This document shows, piece after piece, positions 13,101 through 25,720 of a stretch of 64,000 nucleotides of DNA. A program made the translations under genes and the position numbers. Source of the DNA: Casuarius casuarius (lineage: Eukaryota > Chordata > Aves > Casuariiformes > Casuariidae); contig PTFA01000195.1 in NCBI GenBank assembly GCA_003342895.1, positions 558,001 to 622,000 of the forward strand, written 5' to 3'. Below the pieces are notes generated by a model. That model saw only the letters and a program-made list of their open reading frames with translations. It did not search any database and was not told the origin of the DNA. Every line of letters begins with the position of its first letter. The stretch's first letter is position 1.

Positions 13101-14139
13101 TCCCGATTTTAAATGCCAAAGTTCCCACTAAGTTAATTGAATTCTTTAAGAATTTATGAAAGTTTTTACTTCAGTTAATATAGTATGGTTCTCCTTATCC
13201 TTCTGCCCACCTCTTTGTTATATTTACAAAAACTTTTAAACAATGAAATAAAAGCAGTATGTAATGAGTATTCACACACTAGGGAAGAAAAAAAACATTC
13301 ATTCCCACAAACTATGTGAAACACAGTGGATCACAGACTGAAACAAACACATATGGACCAAACTCTGATCTTCTTTTTTCTACCCCGATATGCTTACTGT
13401 ATCAGTGCCACAAGAAAGTAGGGACTCTCTGGTCACAAAGCGAAAGTGTTACCTCAAAAAGTCACTTCCATTAACATATTGGATTCTAATTAAAAGAGAA
13501 TAAGGTTTCCTTTCCCTGCTTCTCATATTGTAAAGCTGGAAAATCTGTGTTCTGTACATTGGTTCCAAATAACTTTTTTTCTGGCTAGGAACCTTCCTTC
13601 CATTTCCATCCCACATTTATTCATTGTCAATATACCTCCGGACACTATTGTGTCAACAGTAGCCTTTAACTTAATAGTCTCTTCTTCCTCCCTGGTGCTC
13701 ATTTCCCTTTCATCTCATCCCCAGGTGTTCCAGGTAGTATCTAGACTTCCTGTCTCCCTCCAATATAAAGTTATTTGTGTTTATGAACATATGTAAGTTT
13801 TGGGATGAGATTCATCTTAGTAGCAATTTAGTCTGTGCTAATCATTTAAACCTTGTTGATATCAGTGAAAGCAACAACGCAAGAACAAAGTGGCATTCAC
13901 CTTAGATTGAAATCATGGTCTAGGACTGACCTGATGGATCATTGCTTAGGTCTTTCCCCTGAATGCTGGCAGGACCTAGATGAGCATCTTAGAGATGGCA
14001 TTTAACCATGAAAAGCCATGAATATAACTCCCCAAAAATGTTATTTTCCACCTGCAGCGCACAGACAATTAATTCTTCATGTCTTTCCAGCACTGGCTTT
14101 ATTCGTACCATCCATATGAACCAAAATAATGCATAATAT
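10144..14139. other. unique non-coding DNA
   Basis: No gene or recognisable repeat. The composition is AT-rich with scattered short open frames, the longest about 85 codons, and none has recognisable content. Confidence 0.55.
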
Positions 14140-14490
14140 AGGAACACAGACTCATTCTGCTGGGCCAGAAGAAAAGCTAGTGAGTTCAGTATCCTGTCTG
14201 CAGTAACAAGAAGCTTGTCTGCCTCAGAGAAGAAATATAAGCATCAATAAAAAAACAGAAAAGTAAAAAAAAAAACAAAAAAGCAGTTATAGGTTACTGA
14301 ATAACCTGCCCCAGAGAAAATATTCCATCTTAAACCCTTTTAAAGATGGTAGCTGGCAAATACTTATTATAATTCTAGGTATTAATCTTATCCAAGCATG
14401 TGTCTCACCCTTTGAATCCTGACATCCTCTGGCAGAGACCGGCTATCCAGCCCTGTGGTCTTAAGAAGTATTTCAATTTTTGTTATTTCT
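14140..14490 (-). repeat. ancient dispersed repeat, probably antisense CR1-related
   Basis: The + strand reads like the antisense of a CR1-type element known from reptile and bird genomes: CTCATTCTGCTGGGCCAGAA, then GAGTTCAGTATCCTGTCTG, then CATCCTCTGGCAGAGA and AAGAAGTATTTCAATTTTTG. The match is by memory and heavily degraded. The family is uncertain. Confidence 0.35.
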
Positions 14491-15179
14491 AGTCCTTTTA
14501 TTTCTCTCCTTAAGAAGCTGGTCTCTCACTCCTCGCTGCAGATGATCTCCATGCCCAGTTTGTGCTTTCCCAAACATTGAATAATTTGTGCACAAGCAAA
14601 GCATCTGAAATGGTCTTCAGGCATGAAAAGTACTTGCAATTCCCCAGCCACAAATAACTCAAACCCAGGGATTTTAAAGCATTTTGTGAAAAAAAAAATT
14701 CTATTCAGGTCTGAAAGCAAGTGAGATGCATTTCAACCTAGAGAAATCATCCCCATCCCCCAAAGTTTTTTTAAACTGGTAAAGGTGCTAAGGCTACCCT
14801 GTAAGGGTCTTATTCAGAATTTAGTTGGACAACACTCTCATGAAAAGTATTTGAGCTCTCTGCAGGAAACGGATGAAGTTCAGAGAAGATGAACTGTAGG
14901 CTTACTTCGCACAGACATCCCTCTAGAGACTTCAAGAAACTGGAAGCCTTAGAAATCTTGTGTTTTCAATCAACTTCCTTTCCAAAGATAATTTAACAGG
15001 AAGTGGCCACTATTTCCCCATTGCTAATGTAAGAGCAGCTCCCATGGTTTTTCCTTTCACTTTCTCTCTCAATCTCTTCCTGAAATCATCCTGATAAAAG
15101 CCTAGGACTCTGCCAGATCTTGCTCCATTGTTTTTGCCCTTTCAGAGACTTAGCATGGTTGTAGTGCAGGAAAAGGAAG
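14491..15179. other. unique non-coding DNA
   Basis: Nothing recognised beyond short A- and T-runs. Confidence 0.5.
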
Positions 15180-15235
15180 GAAGTTCACATATGGAGTGCT
15201 GTGCCCAGTCGTGGGCACGCACACATGGGTGCGCG

Positions 15236-15269
<34 letters not shown>

Positions 15270-15766
15270 GTTTCTACTGACATACTGGGGGGAGTCTAGC
15301 AAAAGGTCATGAAGATGATTAAGGACTTGGACCATTTCCCATGCAAGGAGAGGCTGAAGAAGCTGGGTTTGCTCAGTGTGGAGCAGAGAAGGCTTGGGGG
15401 GATCTCATCCTTGTGTATAAATATCCGATGGTGGAAAGTAAAGACAATGGAGAGTAAAGACAATGGAGTCACTCTTCTCAATGTTATCCAGTTAAAGGGC
15501 AAGAGGCAAACTGAAATACATGAAATTCCATTTAAACACTAAAAAAAAAAAAAAAAACCTTTTTAACCGTTAGGGTGGTCAAACACTGGAACAGGCTGGT
15601 TTCCCTAGAGAGGTTGTGGAGTCTCCATCCTAGAGATATTCAAAGTCCAACTGGACATGGCCCTGAGCAACTTGCTCTAGTTGACCCTCCTTTGAGCAGG
15701 GGAGTTGGACTAGATGATCTCCAGAGGCGCTGTCCAACCTCAACCATTCTGTGATTTTATGATTCT
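15180..15766 (+). mobile_element. CR1 LINE copy B, interrupted by a microsatellite
   Basis: This is a 3'-terminal CR1 fragment. The left end, CACATATGGAGTGCTGTGCC then CAGTCGTGGGC (15187-15217), matches the same position as CACATCTGGGGTGCTATGTC in copy A (9605). The match resumes at 15278 with ACTGACATACTGGGGGGAGT and continues through the C-terminal ORF2 block, the 3' UTR (15700-15750) and a diverged tail. A CG/CA microsatellite fills the gap where copy A has the 'gctccccagtacaagac' segment. Other slippage changes are a perfect 16-bp tandem duplication at 15437-15468 and an A17 run at 15541-15557 in place of the usual short homopolymer. No coding capacity remains. Confidence 0.9.
15216..15268. 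repeat. (CG)n/(CA)n compound microsatellite inside CR1 copy B
   Basis: From 15229 to 15268 the sequence alternates purine and pyrimidine strictly, with a CG-rich core (GCGCGCACGCGCGCGC) followed by CA repeats. CG-rich alternation is the most favourable sequence type for Z-DNA. Confidence 0.95.
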
Positions 15767-18700
15767 TCCGTGCTTTGAGGCGCTAGCACACATGCAGAGA
15801 GGAAACAGGTTCCAGTCCGCTTTTCTTTCTTGGCTTCTTGCTATCACTCCTCAAGGATGGCTTGTTCCATCCCTGGACATTCATCCTTCTGTCTATACTG
15901 TTCAGAAATGTGGTGGCCCCAAGCCATCAAATTCCAACCAGTCAACCTTTTTCTTATATAACTTTTCTGTCAGATTTTCTTTCTCAGAATCACAGTGTCA
16001 ACATCTTTCATGATTTTTTGTATTTTTAATTCTTATTTCAGTCAGCTTTAGATCTCTCTAATGCCATCAGGATTTGAGCCCTAGTACTTGTGTAGGGCTT
16101 GATCCTATCTGTTGCCTTTAATCCTGTGAGTCATTCCCTTGGCATTAATGATCTCTTCTTGATAGTCCATGCAAGATATGCAGGATTGAGCTCAATTCAA
16201 AACTCAAAAACAAATCATGAAATGTTCAGGACAGGGTCTTGTGAATTAGCAGAAGGTATTTCATAAGTAAAAGCTGAGTAAATGATTAGAAAATATATGA
16301 AAAATCTTCCGTGAATGTCTGAGAAGTCCTACTGGTTTCAGACTGTTCTCACAGGAGCTACTTGTCATGAATTCTAGTCGGCAAGGTTGCATTTGTATTT
16401 CGTGTTGGTACATGCATGGTGCTTATGGAAGAAAAAGATCCCTCTTCTGACACTAGTCTCCAAGGCTTTGGTTTCCTGTCCAAGCACTGACATGTTGACA
16501 GATATAAAGCTCCCCATTTCTCAGGCAATATTGTTCTGATCATGATGGTTTTGACGAAATTCCGGCTTTATCCCCAATCCATTTTATTTTTATCAAGGCT
16601 ATGGCTTCCTAGTTTCCCTCAGATTACTTAGTAGCTCAACATCAATAGACAGTGATACTAAAGGGAATACACTTTAGTGCTTGTACAAAGACCATCCATC
16701 ATGGAGAGATGGATTTGGGTATTTTTATAGGATTCTCCTCCATGGTTGGCTGAGTGCTGTTCTGCTGCTGTCTAACATGGAGGGATTATAGGTGTCTCAC
16801 TGTTGTACCTGCTGCTTTCATGTTGCAAAGCAGAGGGGTTATTAATAGCAATTGTTTTCAGCTGGAGCTTTTAAAGCTTGTAATACCAAAACAGAGGCTT
16901 GCAAGTTATCAAATGAACTGCCACTTCTGCATCAGAGATGACAGTGTCTAGCTGTGGGAATACTTTCTGCCTCAGTTTCCTCTCTCTCCACAGATAAGCA
17001 GACTTCATGCTGAATACATTTTTCACTGTAGTGCTCTCCTTTAGCAGACTGCTTTCTAGACATACAATGCTAATCTTTCTTTAGTTCCTTTTTCACCTTT
17101 CTCCATCCTTTATCCTCTGACAATTTATACCCTTGTCATCAGGCTCTTCATCATCCCCCAGCTCACTCAGCTTTCCTTGTAGATGACAGCTTTCTATGAA
17201 GGTCTTCACCCTGAACCTCTTGCCCAGGATTATTACCTGGGGATATTACTATATCCTACAACTTGTTGTCCGCTATTTTCCTTCTTTCTCACAAGTAATA
17301 AAGAACTCAGTCCCAGGTCTCACTGATGGGCTTGGGAACAGAAATCTTCAATTTACTTATCCCATGATGGACTCAGAACTATTTAGGAATGAGGCCTTGG
17401 GATGATAAAAGATAGTTTTAAGAAAATATCAGCTCGGTTGTAGTCAAAATTAGTCAGAGAATGTCAGAGAGAGGAAAACACTGTAAATCTGCAGTGCCCC
17501 TGTGCACAATGTTGTGTGAAATTCCACTTTGCCTCATCTCTTAAAGCAAATAAGACAACTGGAAAAAGACACAGAAGAAAAAAAAAAAGAGAAAGATCAC
17601 AGGCGTGAAGCAGCATCTGTGCATGCAACTCCAGAGCCTAAAAAAGAGATGACTGAGGGAAGAAATGATAAGGATCTATGAAATCATTGCTCACCGGATC
17701 CTTCAAAACATGAACTAAGGCAGGAAATGAAACTTGCAGATGGGAATTTATAAATGAGCAAAAGGATGTACTTGTTGGAACTCCTTGCCACAGGATGCTG
17801 TGCATGCTGAAGTTGCTATGGGTTTTTTAAAAAGATGGAGTGAAATAATAAAAAAAAAGATTGAGTGTTCTTATGTCCAAACATACTGCCTTTGGATCAG
17901 GAACACCCTGAAACAAGAAATCCCTGGGGAATATTTTGGAGAAGTAGTACTACATGCTTGCTCTCTTCTCATGGAACACTTCTCTCCCTTTAGGTCTTCA
18001 GGGGAACTGTTCAGAAAAAAAATGTTTAAAACTGATTTCCAACAAAAATGTTACTTCCATAGAAGTACTCCATAAGCGCGTGCATTTGCATGTGTGTATG
18101 CATGCACATGAAATCCTGTTGGCAGTTTTAGTTTGAAGAACATTGGGAAAAAATTTGAGCTTTAAGTGTTCTGCTTAAACATCTTAATAAAATATTTAAA
18201 TATGACATTCCAAAATATCTTTGCACAAAGAAAATGGCTTTATTTTATATGAAATATGTAAATAAATACACATAAGAGCAAAATGAGATATGTGTGTTTT
18301 TTTTAGAACAAAATGTTTTTATTGGGCTTGAAGCAAGTGTGCGTATGAATGTGTGTTGGGGGGCATTCCTAAATGTTTTTTTTCAGATCCTATACTGATA
18401 TCACATGGCACTGTTTCTCTTCCATGACTTTTCATACAGTAATGACATTGCACTTGTTTCTGCATCAAAAAATATTATTAGCATATAATCTTAGCAGGCA
18501 GAGATCATAAGGACCTCACAGTATTAAAATATTCCATTTCTCTCCCAGGGTAGGATTATTATCCACACTTACATTGTCTAGTGATTTTCTTCTATCTCTA
18601 GTTTTAAAAATCTAAGCAAATGGGTTTACTGGAAAAAAAAAAGTCATACAACTGCTCCAAATATTTTTATATAACTTTTTTTTTTCTATTGGAAAATGCC

Positions 18701-20107
18701 ATTTAAACAAAACCAAAGTGTTCCTAGAATGTGCTAATTTTGATAAAATTCTCTATGGAAATTTTTCTAAACAGTTCCAGGTGGTAATGATAGCTGTGTT
18801 TACTGTGCTTCTGACATTTCCCATTGCAAATATTCTCTTTTGCCTGAAATTCAAAACTACATTTTGTTCTAAATTAAAACTAAAACAAAAGTGTTTAAGA
18901 CTTGGGATCCTTCCCCAGAATTCCGTTTTCTAGACAGCTCTAGTATATCACATTAACAATACAGGTGTTTTGTTAATGTTCTCTTGCTCTTTGTGTTATG
19001 AAGCATGGTGGCAAGATGAACTGGTCAACTGGTATAAGTATCAATGGTGCCTCTGCTTGACACCCTCCCCCCACCAAAAAAAATCCTTCCCAGAAGATTT
19101 CATTCATTTCCCTATCATTATGAAATATGTGTGTAGCAGCCAAATCCCTTCTTATTCACATTTGTATTCATACTCTTATTCTTCCTAAGCAAAGCTGTCC
19201 CAGCCGTTCCAGTCAAGGAATTCACCATGCTGTGGACCAGGTTGTCTGGGACTGTGGACATGTACTGAGCCAGACCAGAGCGGCAGGTGGGAGGATGTTG
19301 CTCGCTGAGACTCCCAGGCCGCATGTCAGCATGTCTTGGACCTCCGAGCCTTGCACAGAAATGTTCCTGTGCTGAAGAGAGATCAGGAAAAAAAAAAAAA
19401 AAAAGAAGTCACAGCTTACATGGGCACAGACCACAGATCTGGCAAGAGGAGAGGATGGAGTCATAGTCTGAGACCCCAGACAGCCCTGCTCAATACTGAT
19501 TGTGCTGTTGGAGGAGGCACCTTCAGATGGACAGAGTCTAAGCAAGCCTGCAATGTGAGATAACTCCTTCTCTGCTCCTCCGTGAAGCTCCCTGGAAGCC
19601 AGATTTTTCTCCTTCCAGAAAAAAAAGGTGCTGAGAGGGGAAATAAAACCTTAAACAAAGAGGTGACTGCAGCTACAGGATCACAGGGGACAAATCTAGT
19701 AGCAGCCAAGGCAGAATGAGCAATCCATAGTCTAGCCCTAACCCTGTCTAATCGCTGCTTAAAACCTCCAGTGCAACGAAGTTTTACAACATAACATCAC
19801 TATCGCAGTAAATAATGACCTGACATTAACTGACTGATTCCATCCCATGCCCTTTCCCTTCCTATCTTTCATGTGAGATGGGGAAATCCTATTCACCTAG
19901 CTTTAGAAGGGGCATCAAGAAAATAAGCGTCTTGGCTAACAGGAAGCCTGTGGCAGAGCAGAAAGCTGAACCTATTTCCCCGAAGTCCCACCCTCCAGTC
20001 CTCCTGCCCTTCGCTGCCGTGTTTACCTCTGAAACAAAACAATTATTATTATATTTTCTTTTGCCCTGTTGTTACCTGTTGCTGCCATGAAAAGAAACCA
20101 TTTTCTG
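15767..20107. other. unique non-coding DNA
   Basis: No gene is recognised. Features seen: A10 near 17579, a purine-pyrimidine alternating patch at 18075-18110, T-runs near 18299 and 18678, and A18 at 19388-19405. A phrase near 16965 (CTGCCTCAGTTTCCTCTCTC) could be a sense MIR remnant, but only about 20 bp match. Confidence 0.5.
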
Positions 20108-20160
20108 TCTCCCCCCCCCCGCCTTTTTTTCCTTTTTTTTCCCCCTTTTTTTATTCCCTC
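20108..20160. repeat. homopyrimidine tract
   Basis: C11, one G at 20121, then an uninterrupted run of T and C blocks to 20152. It lies 20-70 bp upstream of a CCAAT box. Pure polypyrimidine tracts can form triplex (H-) DNA and exclude nucleosomes. Confidence 0.9.
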
Positions 20161-20179
20161 ACCGTATTCCAGTTTGACT

Positions 20180-20290
20180 GGCCAATGCTGTAGCCCAAAA
20201 GGAGCAGCACAGCAGGATCTCAGGCGTGTGGTCAGGCTGGGAGCCACCAGCCATATATAACACCATCGGGTCTCGGGCAACAGCTTCCGA
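20180..20290 (+). promoter_or_regulatory. possible RNA polymerase II core promoter (CCAAT + TATA)
   Basis: GGCCAATG (20180-20187) is a good NF-Y/CCAAT word. TATATAA (20254-20260) lies about 70 bp downstream in the same orientation. This spacing is usual for CCAAT/TATA promoters and would place a start near 20285-20292. The region is locally less AT-rich than its surroundings, so the TATA box is not simply part of an AT tract. No long open frame or recognisable first exon follows. It could drive a non-coding RNA, be an LTR relic, or be a chance pairing. Confidence 0.3.
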
Positions 20291-21069
20291 ATTGACTCTA
20301 ATTCCTCTCAAACCTTCAGCTAAGGAATTCAGAGTGAGATGAAGTATCAGGGTAGGGGGAGGGGAAAGGTGAGGCATTTTGTCATTAACAATATAGCCTC
20401 ACTTATCACTTACAACTGGAAGAGCAGATAGCAGTTATTAAAAGATGTACCATTAGTACAAAAGCTCATTACCGTGCTGTAATCCTTGTAAGCATTTGTG
20501 ACTGATACCAATGGAGTTGGCAGTGTGTGGAGGTTTTTCTTTTTCTTTTTTTTTTCCTTTCTCTTTTTTGTTAAATATATCTGGGATTGAAAAAGGAACC
20601 AGGCAATCAGGGATTGAAATATGCTCAGAGAGAACCCTGGCTTCAGCCCAATTAAAAAATGTGTCTATAAAGGGGTTTAAAAGTCACACGTCAATGTTTT
20701 TCCCCATCTCCCAGAAAAAAAGGGGCTGAATTCCCTTGTCTAATAAAAGGTAACATCACCTAGCATAGTACTTTCCAGATTTTTTTTTTTTAATATCTGA
20801 CATAATTTCTCAGACTACTTTTGTCTTTCATTTAGACAAGAGTCTTTTCTTTTCCTACCCCTTAATATGATATATTCCCTTCACCCATTGCCCCATGTTC
20901 TTTCTTCTCAGCTGAAACTGGGATTTCTGGCTTAAAGAACAATCCTCAGTGTAACCCGGGGCAGACACCACCACTACCACCACCCCCGACATTTAATGAA
21001 TTTATTCTGGAAACTGCTATTCTACCATGTAGACTACAGACCAATTTCTCATGTAACCTGTGGTTTATT
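20291..21069. other. unique non-coding DNA with pyrimidine-rich tract
   Basis: A G-rich run at 20349-20367 and a T/C tract at 20527-20570. No gene is recognised. Confidence 0.5.
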
Positions 21070-21230
21070 TCCAGCCACATCGCTAATCTCCATTTTAACT
21101 GTTGGCAAATTATTTCATTTGTCTATGTTTCAGTGCCTCAGGAAAATAAGGATAAGAATATTTCCTTCTTTTATAAAGTTCTTTAAAAAATGTACAAGAG
21201 AAAGAGCTATAAAAAGCTAAGTAGTACTAG
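21070..21230 (+). repeat. MIR-like SINE fossil
   Basis: TTGGCAAATTATTTCATTTG, then TCTATGTTTCAGTGCCTCAG and GAAAATAAGGATAAGAATAT, follow the MIR core 'ttgggcaaattacttaacctctctgtgcctcagtttcctcatctgtaaaatgaggataataat'. A 'ttataaagttcttt' 3' part follows. This is one of the better preserved copies here. Confidence 0.7.
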
Positions 21231-24200
21231 TGGTCGTAATAATAGCAATCATAATAGAGCTCGAATAAGCCCGTGTTCCAAACTTTGATGTTTTTTTTCC
21301 CTTGAAAATATCATTACAGAAATGGAAGGATAAATAATGACAAAAAGGAAGAGGAGAAACTCATATGGCATTGTGTATTTCCTTCTTCTAACCCAGAAGA
21401 ATAGATTTCCATTAGATACATTAGGCAAAGTAATATTTTGTTCAGTCCAAATGCCTATAGGTAGAATTCAGGCTGAGTTTAGACACCTAAATTTAGGTAT
21501 TACAAGATGGGGGGGAGGGGCAATATCTGGGCTCGACAAGCATTCTTCTGCTACACTCAATACAGTTAATGAAGCCTAGAGAATGATTTGGTTCACCCTG
21601 AAGTTAACACCTATATTTGGTCAGGCAAATAGCCCTGCAGATTCCATTGACTGTTTTAACTAGATTTCCACTGAGTACAGCGAGAGTGCAGAACCCAGGG
21701 GTCAGTTCAGTTTCCGAAATGTAGTCACCTACTGTCATTTGAGGTGCCCTAGTTTATCCTGCTAGGTCTCCAGCTACCAGTTCCACTAAGGCACTGACTT
21801 CCAGTAGGTCGTGTCTTACTCTTCCAGACCCAAATACACGTCTCAGACACCCTTGAGAGTCTCCACTGGTACTAAGTGTCTACATTTAAGCTACTGAACT
21901 GAGCCCTTGATCACCTGTAGCTCCTTGCACTGTAGAAATCTGCATCTAGGTGTTTGAATCAGGAGCCAATTTCCACCACCTAGTGACACCACAGTCCAGC
22001 TATCCCACAGCATCGTCATGTTAGTTATCCTACTACCTATCCTGACTACCATAAGCAATGGCTACAGCATTTGTGAACTCAGGCCTGATTTTCAGCTGCC
22101 TTAGAGCATGCAACTGTGCCCAGCACTGTGAATAGATGACTTTAAGGTTGTCCAGAATAGAATCGTTTTATATGCAAGTTTTACCTGCACAGAAGTGAGG
22201 CAGAGAATGGAGGTCTCTTGGTTTCAAGGATTTTCCAGCCTTACAATCAGTGGGACAATTGAGTGAAATCATCTTGATTCAGGACAAAAGAGGATGCTAG
22301 TCTTTTTCCATTCCGAGGTCACAAGTAGGACCAAGAACGGAGAGATCATCTGTCTGATACCCAACTTGCTCTTGTTTCCTTTTCCTGCCTAAAGAAAAAT
22401 GCATTTTCTTGGTTATACAGAAGTTAACTCCAAGGAAATATTTAATTCATGTAACCTTAATGGGTACAAACACCCTTTAGTAGGCTGAATTTCAAACAAA
22501 TAGTCAAGAGTGCAAGGCTGCCAGCACCTGACCGAAAGGCTGAAAGGCCACCATGGGTAAATTTTGGATGCAGATATAAATCTCATTAAATATATTGATG
22601 TATTAAAGCTAACGTTTTGGCCAAAAATATCCTTCAGGCTCAGCAAAAAGAGGAAACAAGCTGTTCTTTGCAGTAAAACAGCTGGACTGTGTCAAAGCCC
22701 CAAAACTAGATTACCTGACAGGTTAGGAATATGTAAGATGGAGGGTTCCCTGTAGGTAAAAAAAGAGTAGCAAGAGTTGCAATCTATAATACTTTTAACA
22801 CAGGAAGAAATAGGCCAAAATGCTGTGAAACTGAGCCCAAGAAAAGGCAGGGGGGTAGTGTTTTTTGCACACACAGCTTCCTGGAATGTCAGAGGGATAA
22901 TTTTGACTGAGGCAACTGACTAATTTTTTCACCCTATGCTGCTTTAGGAAAGCCAGTGGGTATTGTGGGTGAATAAAGGAGTTGGCACCAAGAGTTTCTC
23001 CAGCCTGGATCCCTGAGTTTTCAGCTCAGTCCTGCACAGCTCTGCGAGGCCCCAGATGCCACCTAATCCCAGAGGCAGGGTGTGAGAGGCAAGACATGAG
23101 CTCTGCTCTGATGTGGCCCCAACTGCAGTAATGAGAGATTCACCATGGAGAAAAGACTCCAGTGCTCCAGTGACATCAGCAGTGGTCATTGCTGAAGGAA
23201 AATAAATGGCTTCAAAAGAGACATCATTAGGCAGGGATCCAAATACCCCTTGACAGAGAGCAAAGCCTGGGGGCTGCAGCACAAGGCACTGTATGTGCCT
23301 CATCTCCCCGCCTGGTAGGTGTGCCCACAGATCCCTGAGAGCTGTCACATAGCATCCTACCTTCGCTACACAGATGGCTCAACAGCTCTTCCTGCCTTAT
23401 CATCAGCTCCTGGAGCTCACACTTCTAATAATTCTCATGAAAGTCCTTTTCTTTCCCTCCCCTCAGTCTTTCCCCCCTCCCCTCATCCCTGTGAATGATT
23501 CATGTTGAAGTTAGAAGGATTAAACAATATGTTATCTCAAACGCTGGTAATAGCTGCAGGTTAAAACCATGCAGTCTGCAAGAGGCACCTTGTTGCTTAA
23601 GTTATGCAGAGACCAGGGGCTGCAGAGCAATAGGATCTTTTTGCAGACTTTTATCATGCCCACTCCTGTAATGTATTATAAATCATTACCTTCCCACTCA
23701 GCATCCTGGAGCCACCAGTATTCTACAGCATGCTTTTCTTTTCCTAAAAATAAAATAATGTGTGTATATATATATGTATATGTATATAAAATGATGAGTT
23801 AATTTACTGCTCAGAAAAGTGAGGGGCTGTGAAATGGTGTGAATGGATGTTGTGTGAATTCACACACACAGCTCTGCAGTTACCTCACAGCCCTGCTGCC
23901 TGCTACAGCCCAACCTCCTTGCTATTTCTTGCTACTGGAGTCTACGTCATTCACCTCAGTACTGGTTTATTCTTTATTCTTTATTATTCTGCTCTTTTTT
24001 CATCCCTTCCCTGCAGCCTTGTCAAAGCACTTGAACTCAAGCCTAAATCAAAGACCATTGAGGTCAATAGCAGTTTGCCCATTCACTTCAGTGGATTTCT
24101 GATGAGGTCTTCAGTGCTGATTCCCCTAATTTACTTGCCAGCACCCTCAAAACCTGTTTGCTCTTGGAAAGCTAATACCTAAAGCAGGAGCTCCTGTAGC

Positions 24201-25534
24201 TACAACAGCTCTAAGAGTGGTAGTGAAGTCTACCTTATATTTTTGTTTCAAGTTCTCACTTAGCTGGTGATGAATCTCCAGCTCCTGGAGTCTGGGGAAC
24301 ATCTGCTTTTGTTTTTATTATTGTTATTATTAGCTTAAACACTTAATGGCTCTGCAAAAAGCAAAACACTATAAATTTATCTTTTTAACAAGAAATAAAA
24401 ACCAAGTCATTGTTTTTAAATGATTCCCATGACAGTTTGGGGATTAACACCTGGAATTCCAATATCAATATCTACTTGTGGGGTTTTTTGTCTTATGAAT
24501 CTGATTAGTTCCAAGATTTTTGGGTGGTCCAAATATGTTAGGTCAGCTTTTCACCAAATGATTTTCATATCAGTTTTGCCAGAATTGAAATGAGAAATAA
24601 TGATAACACACAAGGAATATCATTCTCAAAGATTACATACCCAGATAAATTCAAAAACTCTTGGAAATCTCATGAGATAGGGCTCTCATTACACTGCCAA
24701 AATGCTGTTGAGTTAAAGACATTCAAACAAATTTGGATATAGGCTGCTTAATATACCCAAGTTGTTTAATTTTTTCTTGTGGAACATTGTGAGCACAAAA
24801 CGACCTTCCACATTTTGAAATACTGACTCTAGCACTTAGTGGAACATAGTCCTAGTTTGTGACCAGTTTTCCTGGTTGCGATGGTCAAACAAGCAACACT
24901 TTAATATGGGTGCATGGAAAAGGCTGTGCTAAGGACTGATGATAAGAGCAATGAATTGATGGTTTTCTGCCTCAGACTGATTCACTGGTATTTGGTTCGT
25001 CAGAACAGTCATTTGGCTGCAGGGGAAGGTTAGAAAAGCTTCTGAGCTGGTCCCATTTATGCCAGACAAATCTGGCATACAGGGACTGTTTAATGAGCGT
25101 CAGACAGTGGAAAGGACAGCATCTTTTTACCATTCCTTGGTGAAATTCAATTGTCTTCAACATCTGAGACAGGTAACTGTATGAGACATAAATCTAGCTC
25201 TACTTGTCTTAAACTACTCCAGGATTTCTTTACACAGGGAGGCTCTCCAGATACCTTGCAATGTCACAAGATCCAGCTAAATTAGAGGAGAAAGGCAGGA
25301 GGAGGCAAGCAGCTGTAACAGAAGGGAGAGTTAGGGTCTGCTCCAAAGACAGAGAGACTGTGGTATAATTTGAAGGTTATCACAGTTTTCTTGTTTGATT
25401 TGGGGTAACTCCCTTGGGCCTAACTCATCCCATTTAACTTTACATATTTGTCTTCATTACATGGTTAATCACCCTATTTGCCCGAATACCTAATAGAGAG
25501 GAGTAGAAACCTCTGGAAAGTGGTTCAGATCTGG
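21231..25534. other. unique non-coding DNA
   Basis: No gene is recognised. It includes a 14-bp perfect palindrome at 21485-21498, a TA/TG microsatellite near 23760, and a 9-bp-arm hairpin at 25058-25079. The 134-codon minus-strand frame at 22944-23348 has no recognisable domain. Confidence 0.5.
23757..23790. repeat. (TG)n(TA)n microsatellite
   Basis: Short TGTG followed by TA repeats with two TG interruptions. Confidence 0.85.
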
Positions 25535-25720
25535 GGTGGACTCTCAAGCCCCATCATTGACTCTAAAGAAAAGCTAGGACAGTTCCACTCCTCCCATGGG
25601 CGCATCCTCAAAGTGGGATGAATCCCTCTCTTAGCCACACAGAGCCTCTGTTCCCTTCTGTGAAGGGTGGATAATATCACTGCCCAGTCTCCTGCCTCTG
25701 CTGCATAGTGTTCAGACACC
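25535..25720 (+). repeat. MIR-like SINE fossil
   Basis: GAGCCTCTGTTCCCTTCTGT, then GAAGGGTGGATAATATCACT (25644-25683), corresponds to the MIR segment 'gcctcagtttcccatctgtaaaatggggataatat'. The flanks are diverged and the ends are approximate. Confidence 0.5.

Noticed and set aside
16955..17000. Possible sense MIR (CTGCCTCAGTTTCC)
   Set aside because: A single short match without flanking support.
19737..19757. CCCTAACCCT telomere-like word
   Set aside because: Under two full units, so not an interstitial telomeric array.
22944..23348. 134-codon minus-strand open frame
   Set aside because: No recognised family and no supporting exon signals. Chance is the simpler explanation.
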